This document shows, one piece after another, positions 1-5,881 of a DNA stretch of 8,840 nt. Both the position numbers and the translations under genes were made by a program. The DNA comes from a candidate division WWE3 bacterium RIFCSPLOWO2_01_FULL_39_13 (GTDB lineage: Bacteria > Patescibacteriota > WWE3 > 2-01-FULL-39-13): positions 18,318 through 27,157 of the forward strand of contig MEVH01000005.1 of assembly GCA_001772665.1 (NCBI GenBank), given 5' to 3'. Position 1 is the stretch's first letter. Each line of letters opens with the position of its first letter. The notes beneath the pieces were generated by a model that saw nothing but the letters and a program-made list of their open reading frames with translations, was not told where the DNA came from and made no database searches.

Positions 1-767
1 GACGACAGAAAACTTATCTTTTTTACTCCTTTTATTTTGTGCACTGATTCAAGCAGATCTGCAAATGGAATTTTATGCTGCGACCCCGCCCTGAGTTTGA
101 ATTTGGTTTCAACGTTAAGTCCCCATGAATTCACATTCTGGGCGAGAAGCATAATATTCGAATTGCCGTTTCTTACAAGCTCATTAACTTCATGAAGTAT
201 TTCTTTAGAAGGACGGCTTACTTCCTTTCCACGTGCATAAGGAACGACGCAAAATGTGCAGAAATTATCACATCCTGTTGAAATATTCACATATGACCAT
301 CCCGAAGAATCTATATGAGTATTTCTATCTTTTTCATTAACTCTTAATTTTTCCAAATCTGTGCTGGCTATTATATTTTCCTTGACGAGAATAAAAGGAA
401 TTTTACTTTCCTCTTCAGGAGCAAGAAGGTAATCAGCCCAGGGGATCTTTTTTTCTATGTATGTCAGTGGATACCTTGTTCTTTCTCCTTTGGCACTTCC
501 AATTAGGCATCCTGTTACAATCACAACCTGCCTTCCCTTTTTCGTATAATCGGGAGATTTTGGACTTACAAGCTTTTTGCCCCAGCCATAGATTTTATCC
601 TCAGATTTTTGGCGTACAGAGCAAGAATTCAAAATTACAACATCGGCTGTTTTATAGTCTTTACAAGCTGAAAGTCCAAGTTCCTTAAGCTCCTCTTCTA
701 TCCTCTGGCTATCCCTTATATTAGCCTGGCAGCCATAAGTTTCTATATAGTATCGAGTACTTTTCAT
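1..767 (-). CDS. miaB: tRNA-2-methylthio-N6-dimethylallyladenosine synthase MiaB, 3' end cut by window
   Basis: Radical-SAM methylthiotransferase that adds a methylthio group to N6-isopentenyl-A37 of tRNAs reading UNN codons. The 255 visible residues hold the UPF0004 domain with its three cluster cysteines, C13 (YGCQAN), C49 (NSCSVR) and C87 (TGCL), and then the radical-SAM motif C166-x3-C170-x2-C173 (CDNFCTFC). YGCQ-N and NSCSVR point to MiaB rather than RimO or MtaB. The family is usually about 440 residues, so the rest of the SAM domain and the TRAM domain lie left of the window. The ATG at 767-765 is chosen because the protein begins right before the conserved YxxETYGCQ strand. No Shine-Dalgarno is visible; a TATAAT box lies 8 bases upstream. 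The VTT-domain gene ends 28 bases upstream on the same strand, so read-through from it is also possible. Confidence 0.93.
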   Translation of the reverse strand, partial: MKSTRYYIETYGCQANIRDSQRIEEELKELGLSACKDYKTADVVILNSCSVRQKSEDKIYGWGKKLVSPKSPDYTKKGRQVVIVTGCLIGSAKGERTRYPLTYIEKKIPWADYLLAPEEESKIPFILVKENIIASTDLEKLRVNEKDRNTHIDSSGWSYVNISTGCDNFCTFCVVPYARGKEVSRPSKEILHEVNELVRNGNSNIMLLAQNVNSWGLNVETKFKLRAGSQHKIPFADLLESVHKIKGVKKISFLS

Positions 768-775
768 GTGGTGGT

Positions 776-781
776 ATTATA
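776..781 (-). promoter_or_regulatory. -10 box of miaB, possibly leaderless
   Basis: On the minus strand TATAAT ends 8 bases before the miaB ATG, so transcription would start at or within about 3 bases of the start codon. The best -35-like element, TTGCAG, has a long 19-base spacer. The box lies between the VTT gene stop and miaB. It could occur by chance, but the same arrangement recurs at other genes in the window. Confidence 0.45.
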
Positions 782-795
782 CAGCGTCTCTATTA

Positions 796-1449
796 TCAAA
801 CTGCAACAGTCTTGCTTTTATACCTATAGATCAGATATGGCGTTAACAGAGCAGCAACCCATCCCCAAACCACAATTACAGCAAAGTATACTGGATTAAC
901 CATCTGCCCTTTCTGAAATAAATAAAACATTAGCAGATGGCCAGGGATGGGGCAAAGTAAAGTGATAATAAGATACTTTTTAAAGCTTATTGAAGTCAGC
1001 CCCATGGCATAAGAAATTGAGTCAAACAGTACTCCTCCAAATATCCTCATAGGAATAAGAGCCTCCCAGCCGGCAGTTTTTGCAATTTTATCCATTTCAT
1101 TAACCGCTTTTTTTCCAGCCAGTTTAGCGACTGCAGGTCGCCCCCACCTTCTTGCGATATAAAAATCGACAACAGGGGCTATTATTGTATTGCCAAGATA
1201 GAAAAAAAGAAGGGTCGCCCAGAATCCGTACAATGGCAGACCCGCTAATATAAATGGAAGCGCTGTTAACGGGACAATGATTCCACCCAGTGCAATCATC
1301 ACTGTCAAAAAAACTGGACCCCATATTCCAAAACCTGATACTATGCTCTGAACCTGCGCAGTACTGGACCATCTGTAAATCAAGGTTCCTGCAACACTGA
1401 GAAAAACAACAATGGATATTAGATATAATCCTGTCCTGATTTTGTTCAC
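796..1449 (-). CDS. VTT/SNARE-associated (DedA/TVP38-like) membrane protein
   Basis: Polytopic inner-membrane protein of the VTT (SNARE-associated Golgi, DedA/TVP38/TMEM64) superfamily, whose members are implicated in lipid scrambling or proton-coupled undecaprenyl-phosphate handling. The exact substrate here is unknown. Residues 7-25 form an N-terminal helix. Residues 54-70 (GGIIVPLTALPFILAG) match the re-entrant G-x3-P...LP...G motif, followed by the GNTIIAPVVDFYIARRWG segment. Residues 130-175 (ALIPMRIFGG...AMGLTSISFKKY) match the conserved R-x-G-x...G...F half. Its length of 217 is normal. The start is GTG (1449-1447): an overlapping ATG one base upstream runs straight into TGA. An extended -10 box 6 bases upstream supports this start. 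The gene is divergent from the gene at 1488 with only 38 bases between starts. Confidence 0.85.
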   Translation of the reverse strand: MNKIRTGLYLISIVVFLSVAGTLIYRWSSTAQVQSIVSGFGIWGPVFLTVMIALGGIIVPLTALPFILAGLPLYGFWATLLFFYLGNTIIAPVVDFYIARRWGRPAVAKLAGKKAVNEMDKIAKTAGWEALIPMRIFGGVLFDSISYAMGLTSISFKKYLIITLLCPIPGHLLMFYLFQKGQMVNPVYFAVIVVWGWVAALLTPYLIYRYKSKTVAV

Positions 1450-1455
1450 ATCTAA

Positions 1456-1464
1456 ATTATAACA
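1456..1464 (-). promoter_or_regulatory. extended -10 promoter of the VTT gene
   Basis: The minus strand reads TGTTATAAT, a perfect extended -10 (TGnTATAAT), followed by exactly 6 bases and then the GTG start codon. Transcription should begin on or beside the start codon, giving a leaderless mRNA. There is no good -35 box, which extended -10 promoters do not need. Confidence 0.65.
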
Positions 1465-1472
1465 GCAGAAAG

Positions 1473-1481
1473 TGTTATTAT
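1473..1481 (+). promoter_or_regulatory. extended -10 promoter of the 89-residue gene
   Basis: The plus strand reads TGTTATTAT (extended -10, 5 of 6 bases in the hexamer), then 6 bases, then ATG at 1488. It is back to back with the VTT promoter: the two -10 hexamers are only 14 bp apart. The two polymerases would compete for the same stretch. Confidence 0.6.
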
Positions 1482-1487
1482 ATCTTT

Positions 1488-1757
1488 ATGGAAAACCAAA
1501 CACCACAGCCTGCCCAGACAGTACAGCAGTCCCAGCCTCAAGCACAACCGCAATTTGCCCCTAACCGCATATCAGATAGAGAACTCATTGAAAAGATTTA
1601 CACTTCAGTTGAAAGAACACGAAAATACTTTTTGTGGACGATGATAATTACTATCGTAATCTTCGTACTGCCTTTAATTGCAATGGCATTTATACTACCG
1701 ACATTTATTTCAACATTAACTTCCCAATACGGCGGAATATCCCAGTTAGGGTTTTAG
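1488..1757 (+). CDS. small one-helix membrane protein with Gln/Pro-rich N-terminus
   Basis: An 89-residue protein of unknown function. Residues 1-27 are Gln/Pro-rich and probably disordered. Residues 28-45 (RISDRELIEKIYTSVERTR) are an amphipathic helix, and residues 46-75 form one strong transmembrane segment (KYFLWTMIITIVIFVLPLIAMAF...). The layout (Q/P-rich tail, short helix, RKYFLWT, hydrophobic stretch) is one I recall from many hypothetical proteins of candidate-phylum bacteria; this is family recollection, not a search. The ATG sits 6 bases after an extended -10 box with no Shine-Dalgarno. The next gene starts 21 bases downstream and is probably co-transcribed. Confidence 0.75.
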   Translation: MENQTPQPAQTVQQSQPQAQPQFAPNRISDRELIEKIYTSVERTRKYFLWTMIITIVIFVLPLIAMAFILPTFISTLTSQYGGISQLGF

Positions 1758-1778
1758 TTAAACAATCACCGGTTTAGC

Positions 1779-2438
1779 ATGAAAAACAAACTGTTGATCA
1801 CTTTTCTTATTTTCCTGTTTCTTATATCCGGCATATATGTATTTGGAAAAGAAACTCTTTTTAAAATACAGAGCCCTAACAAGTCAGAGACATCCATTCC
1901 TGATATAAAAACAACTTCCTCAAATACTGCTGAGCTTGAAAGCATATGGCAAAAGGGAGGAAATGCCGTCTGTAAATTCACGAGCTCTTATCAGATTGAA
2001 AATTCAGTATCTGCTGATTTATCAGGTGACATATACATTGCAGGTACTAATATGAGGATAAATCTTCAATTAACAGCATCCGGGCAAAGTATCTCAACTA
2101 ATTACCTGCAAAAAGATAACACCGCCTACCTCTGGGCAGGTGACAATGGGACAAAATTCACACTTCCGGATGGAAAGTCCATTTTAGACCAGGATTATCT
2201 TACCTTTGGCATAATCTCGGCAATTAACATGTCAGATAATTTTGGATGTAAGGATATAATACCTGAAAGCCTATATCTCTCTATACCCGAATCAGTCACA
2301 TTCAATAAATATGAAGGACAAATCAATGATGTTTTCCAAAAGATGAATGACGTATTTAAAGATTATTGCAACGAATGCTCAAATCTACCTAACCAGAACC
2401 AGGTAAACGAATGTCTCAAACTTAACAGCTGCCCCTGA
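1779..2438 (+). CDS. secreted or membrane-anchored protein of unknown function, six cysteines
   Basis: Not recognised. Residues 4-23 form an N-terminal signal or membrane anchor (LLITFLIFLFLISGIYVFG), followed by a Ser/Thr-rich linker (35-52). Residues 58-130 are beta-rich with alternating polar and hydrophobic residues (GDIYIAGTNMRINLQL...TNYLQKDNTAYLWAG), resembling the sheet of periplasmic lipid- or ligand-binding lipoproteins. There is no lipobox. Cysteines are at 65, 157, 197, 200, 212 and 218, and an even number outside the membrane suggests disulfides. The ATG follows the upstream gene by 21 bases, with no clear ribosome site and no promoter of its own, so an operon with the 89-residue protein is likely. 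It converges on the gene ending at 2462 with 23 bases between and no obvious terminator. Confidence 0.75.
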   Translation: MKNKLLITFLIFLFLISGIYVFGKETLFKIQSPNKSETSIPDIKTTSSNTAELESIWQKGGNAVCKFTSSYQIENSVSADLSGDIYIAGTNMRINLQLTASGQSISTNYLQKDNTAYLWAGDNGTKFTLPDGKSILDQDYLTFGIISAINMSDNFGCKDIIPESLYLSIPESVTFNKYEGQINDVFQKMNDVFKDYCNECSNLPNQNQVNECLKLNSCP

Positions 2439-2461
2439 TTCTATACTCCCATTAATATGCT

Positions 2462-2761
2462 TTATCCGATCACAAGTGTAGTTGCCACAATATAAACAAG
2501 ACCAGCTACGCTTGCAAGGAAAAGCACCTGCGAGATTATAAAATCAGCAATCTTTGCAATTTTCAATACCTTATTAAGGGCATAAACCAATGAAATAATA
2601 ATAGAGAAAGATAATAAAAAGCTACTAGACGGCATCTGGTAAGAGTTAGTAATACCCTGCACGAAGTGTCCAATATTTACAAAAATCTCTGCAAAATAAA
2701 AGATAACAACAAGAACCCAATCAAACATAAAAAGCTTCAGTATTTTTAAAATTCTATTCAT
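2462..2761 (-). CDS. small three-helix membrane protein of unknown function
   Basis: A 99-residue hydrophobic protein with likely membrane segments at about 11-33, 46-65 and 74-97 (ISQVLFLASVAGLVYIVATTLV). I recognise no family. Its ATG overlaps the TGA stop of the deaminase-like gene by 4 bases (ATGA), so translation is probably coupled. It is therefore the last gene of a META-protein, deaminase and membrane-protein transcription unit. No catalytic motif or conserved charged residue in the membrane can be singled out. Confidence 0.72.
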   Translation of the reverse strand: MNRILKILKLFMFDWVLVVIFYFAEIFVNIGHFVQGITNSYQMPSSSFLLSFSIIISLVYALNKVLKIAKIADFIISQVLFLASVAGLVYIVATTLVIG

Positions 2762-3153
2762 AGATACTCATCCCACGGAAAAGGAAGCAGGTCTTTAAGT
2801 TTAACTATTTTATCCTTTTCAACAATAACATCGGTATCAATATTATCCTTATCTATCTGATACATGAATTCCCTGCATCTTCCGCAGGGAGGCAAAACCG
2901 TTCCATCCTCAAGTACAGCAACGATCTTCTTGATCTTGTATTCTCCAGCTGTGACCATCGCAGCTATAGCACTTTGCTCGGCATCAAATCCAATGCTGGA
3001 AGAAGTATCTATGCTCACTCCTAAATATATGTTTCCTTTATCAGTAATCAAAGCACACCCGCAATCTGCTGTAGTAAATCCATGTCTCATCTTCTTAGGC
3101 TTAACAATTACTTTGGCTTTTTCAATCAGATTTTCATTGGATATTTCCTGCAT
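2758..3153 (-). CDS. cytidine-deaminase-family protein with Asp in place of the first zinc Cys
   Basis: Zinc-dependent nucleoside deaminase fold of the cytidine deaminase/blasticidin-S deaminase type. It would convert cytidine or a related aminated base to its keto form in the cytosol. The 131 residues match the family length. The second zinc motif is intact: PPCGRCRE with C90 and C93. The first motif, normally CAE (or HAE), reads D57-A58-E59 (GFDAEQSAIAAMV). E59 is the catalytic glutamate, but the metal ligand is Asp, and the codon GAT is clear. Substrate is uncertain: the usual N-x-E-N nucleoside-binding signature before this motif is not recognisable (SIDTSSSIGF). The start lies 27 bases after the META gene, and the 3' end overlaps the next gene by 4 bases. 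Confidence 0.82.
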   Translation of the reverse strand: MQEISNENLIEKAKVIVKPKKMRHGFTTADCGCALITDKGNIYLGVSIDTSSSIGFDAEQSAIAAMVTAGEYKIKKIVAVLEDGTVLPPCGRCREFMYQIDKDNIDTDVIVEKDKIVKLKDLLPFPWDEYL

Positions 3154-3180
3154 AAGCTATATCAAGAATAACAAAATCAT

Positions 3181-3840
3181 CTACTCTAAACATTCTGGTT
3201 TTCTGTATTCATTGCAATATATCAGGGTACATTTAAGTCTAGAGTCAGTGCGCTGGCATGTATTACATCCATCTGAAAAATAATCACACGTTACTGGAAT
3301 AATGTTCCTCCAACTTTCGGAATTATACTCAGTCCCTGAAAGGGGAACCATTTGAAGTTTGAAGAATCCATCTGTACCATTTTCCTTTTTGTAATGCAAA
3401 AACAAAGTATTATCACTTAATTCATATGTGACCACATTATTCAGATCCCAGAATTCAACAATATCTTTTGAACAAAGTCTTTTTGTGCCACCAGTCGAAA
3501 TAGATATTCGCATGTTTTTTTGTATTTCATATGTCAAAATTTCCATTGCATTACAGCCTCCGGAGGCTTTATATGCTCCATCTTCATAAAATTCAATTGA
3601 AGCACCATTTCCATCAGAAACAATCTGGACATCATCTTCATTTACAGAAATAACAATCCATTTTCCAATAAGAGATTTACTAGAATTGTCTGAATGAGGA
3701 ATATTTTGAGACGAGATGCCACCAGATCTTTGAATTTGGTCACTAGATAACAGATTCGAAAAGATAGAATATCCAATAATAACGGAGACCGAGGCAATCG
3801 CGACTAACAAAAAGCCATTTCTAAATGTTTTGTCATTCAT
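3181..3840 (-). CDS. META/HslJ-domain protein, membrane-anchored, Cys-rich C-terminus
   Basis: Residues 9-30 are an uncleaved signal anchor or signal peptide, with no lipobox. Residues 56-166 form a META domain, the fold of the heat-inducible HslJ lipoprotein: G59-K-W start, SIEFYEDGAYKASGGCN at 81-97 with the hallmark GCN, then C123 after the TGGTKRLC strand, and YELSDNTLFLHY at the end. Residues 185-217 add a compact module with six cysteines (C185, C192, C195, C204, C209, C217; GCNTCQR...C....C.....PEC), probably disulfide-bonded outside the membrane. The role is unknown; HslJ is linked to novobiocin resistance in E. coli. It is first in a unit with the deaminase-like gene. Upstream is a TATAAT box 7 bases before the ATG and a perfect palindrome that could be an operator. 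Confidence 0.82.
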   Translation of the reverse strand: MNDKTFRNGFLLVAIASVSVIIGYSIFSNLLSSDQIQRSGGISSQNIPHSDNSSKSLIGKWIVISVNEDDVQIVSDGNGASIEFYEDGAYKASGGCNAMEILTYEIQKNMRISISTGGTKRLCSKDIVEFWDLNNVVTYELSDNTLFLHYKKENGTDGFFKLQMVPLSGTEYNSESWRNIIPVTCDYFSDGCNTCQRTDSRLKCTLIYCNEYRKPECLE

Positions 3841-3847
3841 TGTTTCT

Positions 3848-3853
3848 ATTATA
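3848..3853 (-). promoter_or_regulatory. -10 box of the META-protein gene
   Basis: A perfect TATAAT on the minus strand, directly preceded by TG, ends 7 bases before the ATG, again predicting little or no 5' leader. The -35 position (ATATAG) is weak, so activation or the upstream TG may matter. Confidence 0.55.
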
Positions 3854-3855
3854 CA

Positions 3856-3870
3856 TGGAAAGTATTTCCA
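3856..3870. promoter_or_regulatory. candidate operator, 15-bp perfect palindrome
   Basis: TGGAAAGTATTTCCA is a perfect 6-bp inverted repeat around a 3-bp centre. It lies exactly in the spacer between the -10 and -35 positions of the META-gene promoter, where a bound repressor would block polymerase. No regulator gene is adjacent. The binding protein is unknown. Confidence 0.4.
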
Positions 3871-3920
3871 CTATATGAATAAAAATCTTTAATACCTTCA
3901 AATTCTCATTATCTTTTACC

Positions 3921-3937
3921 TGGCGGATGGAGTGGGA
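3921..3937 (-). other. fragment resembling a tRNA 3' end
   Basis: The minus strand reads TCCCACTCCATCCGCCA, which looks like the 3' half of a T-arm, the acceptor strand (TCCATCC), discriminator G and CCA of a tRNA. The rest of a tRNA is absent: upstream bases do not form a T-loop or stem and soon enter the cyclase gene. It may be a remnant of an integration event or chance; 17 bases is little. Confidence 0.3.
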
Positions 3938-3952
3938 CGTACTTGAAACTTT

Positions 3953-4486
3953 TTACTCCATGACTGCAAACGCCCTAATTGGAGAACCATCCCCATCCTG
4001 AATTTTCAACGGAACTCCGTAGAACATGAACGGTTTATTTCTTGGCAGTTTATCCATATTTACTAAACCCGCCATTGTAAGAATTCCCGCCTGAAGAAGT
4101 TTTCTTTCCATCTCAAGTTCAAAATCGCTGTTATTTCCAGCTATGACAAACAGTGGTTTTGCCTCAATAATCTTGTTGAAAAGGTTTAATCCTAAAATTT
4201 CATCTCTAAAGGCAAGACCAATTTTTTTAGGAAAGGTGTCAGTGGGTTTAACCAGAATCGTTTTACCGAAAAATTTATTGAGTGGTATCTTATCGATTGT
4301 TATTCCTTCATTGTCCATATGGGCAAAGGCATCAGCATGGGTACCGATGTGGGTTGAAAATTGGAGACATTTAAGTCTCCAACCTTCTTTATCCAAGGTG
4401 TGAATTTGTTTTATATGTACGTCAGGATCACCTGGATAAACATCCATTCCGTCATAAAGAGATTGAGAGAGGTCAATAATTTTCAC
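3953..4486 (-). CDS. putative cyclase / kynurenine-formamidase-like metal-dependent hydrolase
   Basis: Cyclase-family fold (as in bacterial KynB and polyketide cyclases). DLSQSLYDGMDVYPGDP at 5-21 is the typical start. H46-x-G-T-H50-x-D52...H56 is the family metal signature (HxGTHxDxPxH), with Ala replacing the usual proline. The C-terminal strand FYGVPLKIQDGDGSPIRA (155-172) also fits. At 177 residues it is slightly short, about 200-210 being usual. By remembered alignment, the second-half metal and catalytic residues H and E are replaced by E127 (MERKLLQAG) and A139 (LTMAGL), so activity is doubtful. The start is GTG at 4486-4484, set by a TATAAT box 6 bases upstream and by the conserved DLSQ beginning. 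It stands alone, downstream of a serine tRNA. Confidence 0.85.
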   Translation of the reverse strand: MKIIDLSQSLYDGMDVYPGDPDVHIKQIHTLDKEGWRLKCLQFSTHIGTHADAFAHMDNEGITIDKIPLNKFFGKTILVKPTDTFPKKIGLAFRDEILGLNLFNKIIEAKPLFVIAGNNSDFELEMERKLLQAGILTMAGLVNMDKLPRNKPFMFYGVPLKIQDGDGSPIRAFAVME

Positions 4487-4492
4487 AAGTAC

Positions 4493-4498
4493 ATTATA
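4493..4498 (-). promoter_or_regulatory. -10 box of the cyclase-family gene
   Basis: A perfect TATAAT on the minus strand, followed by six bases (GTACTT) and then the GTG start codon. This predicts a leaderless message. No convincing -35 element is seen. Confidence 0.55.
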
Positions 4499-4540
4499 CT
4501 ATATAGAACTAGAAACAATCTCGAAAATGATTTAGTTGAA

Positions 4541-4628
4541 TGGTGAAGGGAGTGAGATTCGAGCCCACGTGGAGATTTCTCCCCGTCGCGCTCCAAGCGA
4601 GTCGCTTGAGCCTCTCACGCATCCTTCC
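4541..4628 (-). tRNA. tRNA-Ser(GGA), somewhat irregular
   Basis: An 88-base type II tRNA with encoded CCA. The anticodon loop TTGGAGC gives anticodon GGA (codons UCC/UCU), flanked by CGC/GCG pairs. The long variable arm has a GGAG/CTCC hairpin, and the D-arm carries GAGAGGCTCAA. The T-stem GTGGG/CTCAC is complete. Oddities: acceptor mismatch A4-C69, C27-C43 at the top of the anticodon stem, C instead of T at position 54 (loop CTCGAAT), and discriminator A where bacterial tRNA-Ser normally has G. A TATAAT box 7 bases upstream suggests it is transcribed. It may be functional but divergent, or decaying. Confidence 0.82.
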
Positions 4629-4635
4629 TTGAATC

Positions 4636-4641
4636 ATTATA
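4636..4641 (-). promoter_or_regulatory. -10 box of tRNA-Ser
   Basis: TATAAT on the minus strand followed by seven bases (GATTCAA) and then the mature tRNA 5' end. Transcription would start at or right beside the mature end, needing little or no RNase P trimming. Confidence 0.45.
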
Positions 4642-4700
4642 TTGTAGCGAAGTTATCCCACAGGAAAATACTGATTTATTAATTTATATCAAACTCGAAA

Positions 4701-4730
4701 GCCAGGATTAGACAGCAATAAAGGCCTGGC
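4701..4730 (-). terminator. weak hairpin after the sugar dehydrogenase gene
   Basis: The minus strand has GCCAGG, an 18-base loop, then CCTGGC, followed by TTTCGAGTTT, starting 6 bases after the dehydrogenase stop. The stem is short and the T tract is broken, so this is only a possible terminator between that gene and the tRNA promoter. Confidence 0.25.
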
Positions 4731-4735
4731 CAATA

Positions 4736-5881
4736 TTAAAATTCGGGATTAACTTTAATAATTCTATCATCGTTTGCTCCAGGACTTCCACGGCCATCAG
4801 TATTGGATGTACTAATATACAAAAATCCGTCTGGACCAACTTTAATAGCTCTGATACGTCCAAATTTTCTCTTTAAGTGGACTTTTAACGAACCAATGAC
4901 GCCTTCATCCGAAACTGCAACTTCGTAAATTGACTGGCCACGGAGCCCTGCAAAGAACAACCTATTATTTATGTAAACTAATCCAGCAGGAGCCCATGTT
5001 TCATTCACACCTGAATTTATTACTGGGGTCTGTGTGTCATTTGCAGTTTCATTCCCCTGAATTATCGGCCAGCCGTAATTTTTGCCTTTTTCAATCAGAT
5101 TTAATTCATCTAGCCCAGACAAAACTCCTGACCGCCCATGCTCTGTCGCCCACAATCGCCCTTGGTTATCAAAGGCCAGTCCCTGAGGATTTCTATGCCC
5201 GTAAGACCAGACTTCATTACCAAAAGGGTTATCTTCTGGGGTGTCACCATTGTCTTTTAAACGAAGAATCTTTCCTGCCAAGGAATTTTCATCCTGTGCC
5301 AAGTCAGGGCTTTCTGCATCTCCAGTAGTTATATATAAGAAATCATCAGGTCCGAAAAGTATCCGACCGCCGTTATGATTAGCACCTGCCGGAATATTGT
5401 CAATGATTATTGTCCGATCAAAAAATCCGCTACCGTCAAAGCGGTAGCGCTCGACCCGATTAATGTACTTGCCTCTATTTTTAGTTGTAAGATAAAGATA
5501 AATCCAGTCATTTTGTTCATAGTTTGGATGAAGTGCCATTCCAAGAAGTCCGCCTTCACCAATAGCCTCTACATTTTCAATAGAAAACCTTTTTCTTTCT
5601 TTACCAATTTGGATAACAGCCCCTTGACGTTCCGTAACAAGCATATCTCCACTTGGAAGAAATACTATTTCCCAGGGGACATTTAGATCATCGGCAATTA
5701 CCTCGATATACTGTTCACCATCGTTTGAGGCAATATTTGTAGTTTCAGGAGGCGTAAAGAATGTCTCATTTGTCCTTATTCTTGTATCCGACAAGTAAAA
5801 ATATGCTGTAACCAATAAAGCCAGTAACACAAGAAAGATATATAAAATTGGTTTACCGAATTTATTATCAAATAAGATCAT
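4736..5881 (-). CDS. membrane-anchored glucose/sorbosone (PQQ-type sugar) dehydrogenase-like beta-propeller
   Basis: Six-bladed beta-propeller of the glucose/sorbosone dehydrogenase family (soluble aldose-sugar dehydrogenases, YliI-like), which oxidise aldoses with PQQ outside the cytoplasm. Residues 11-30 are a single membrane anchor; the propeller spans about 57-381. Family motifs: LNVPWEIVFLPSGDMLVTER (66-85), EGGLLGMALHP (109-119), H169-N-G-G-R with the catalytic His, GHRNPQG (228-234), EHG (247-249), GLDELNLIEKGKNYGWP (256-272) and the closing GPDGFLYIST. Length 381 is normal. The ATG at 5881-5879 is the first in frame after a TAA, 7 bases upstream on the same strand. Whether the host makes PQQ cannot be seen. 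No clear promoter; upstream is repeat-rich DNA. Confidence 0.9.
   Translation of the reverse strand: MILFDNKFGKPILYIFLVLLALLVTAYFYLSDTRIRTNETFFTPPETTNIASNDGEQYIEVIADDLNVPWEIVFLPSGDMLVTERQGAVIQIGKERKRFSIENVEAIGEGGLLGMALHPNYEQNDWIYLYLTTKNRGKYINRVERYRFDGSGFFDRTIIIDNIPAGANHNGGRILFGPDDFLYITTGDAESPDLAQDENSLAGKILRLKDNGDTPEDNPFGNEVWSYGHRNPQGLAFDNQGRLWATEHGRSGVLSGLDELNLIEKGKNYGWPIIQGNETANDTQTPVINSGVNETWAPAGLVYINNRLFFAGLRGQSIYEVAVSDEGVIGSLKVHLKRKFGRIRAIKVGPDGFLYISTSNTDGRGSPGANDDRIIKVNPEF

Noticed and set aside
461..688. Open frame opposite miaB
   Set aside because: It lies wholly within the antisense of a clear miaB gene and has no recognisable protein features. The same holds for open frames opposite the propeller, cyclase, Bro-N and terpenoid-cyclase-like genes.
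1124..1372. Second minus-strand frame inside the VTT gene
   Set aside because: It overlaps the well-supported VTT protein in another frame and shows no family features.
4670..4692. A stretch resembling the attC loop (TGATTTATTAATTTATATCA) after the sugar dehydrogenase gene
   Set aside because: No TAACGTTTCGG core, no R boxes and no flanking stems are present; it is AT-rich chance similarity, so the dehydrogenase gene is not called a cassette.
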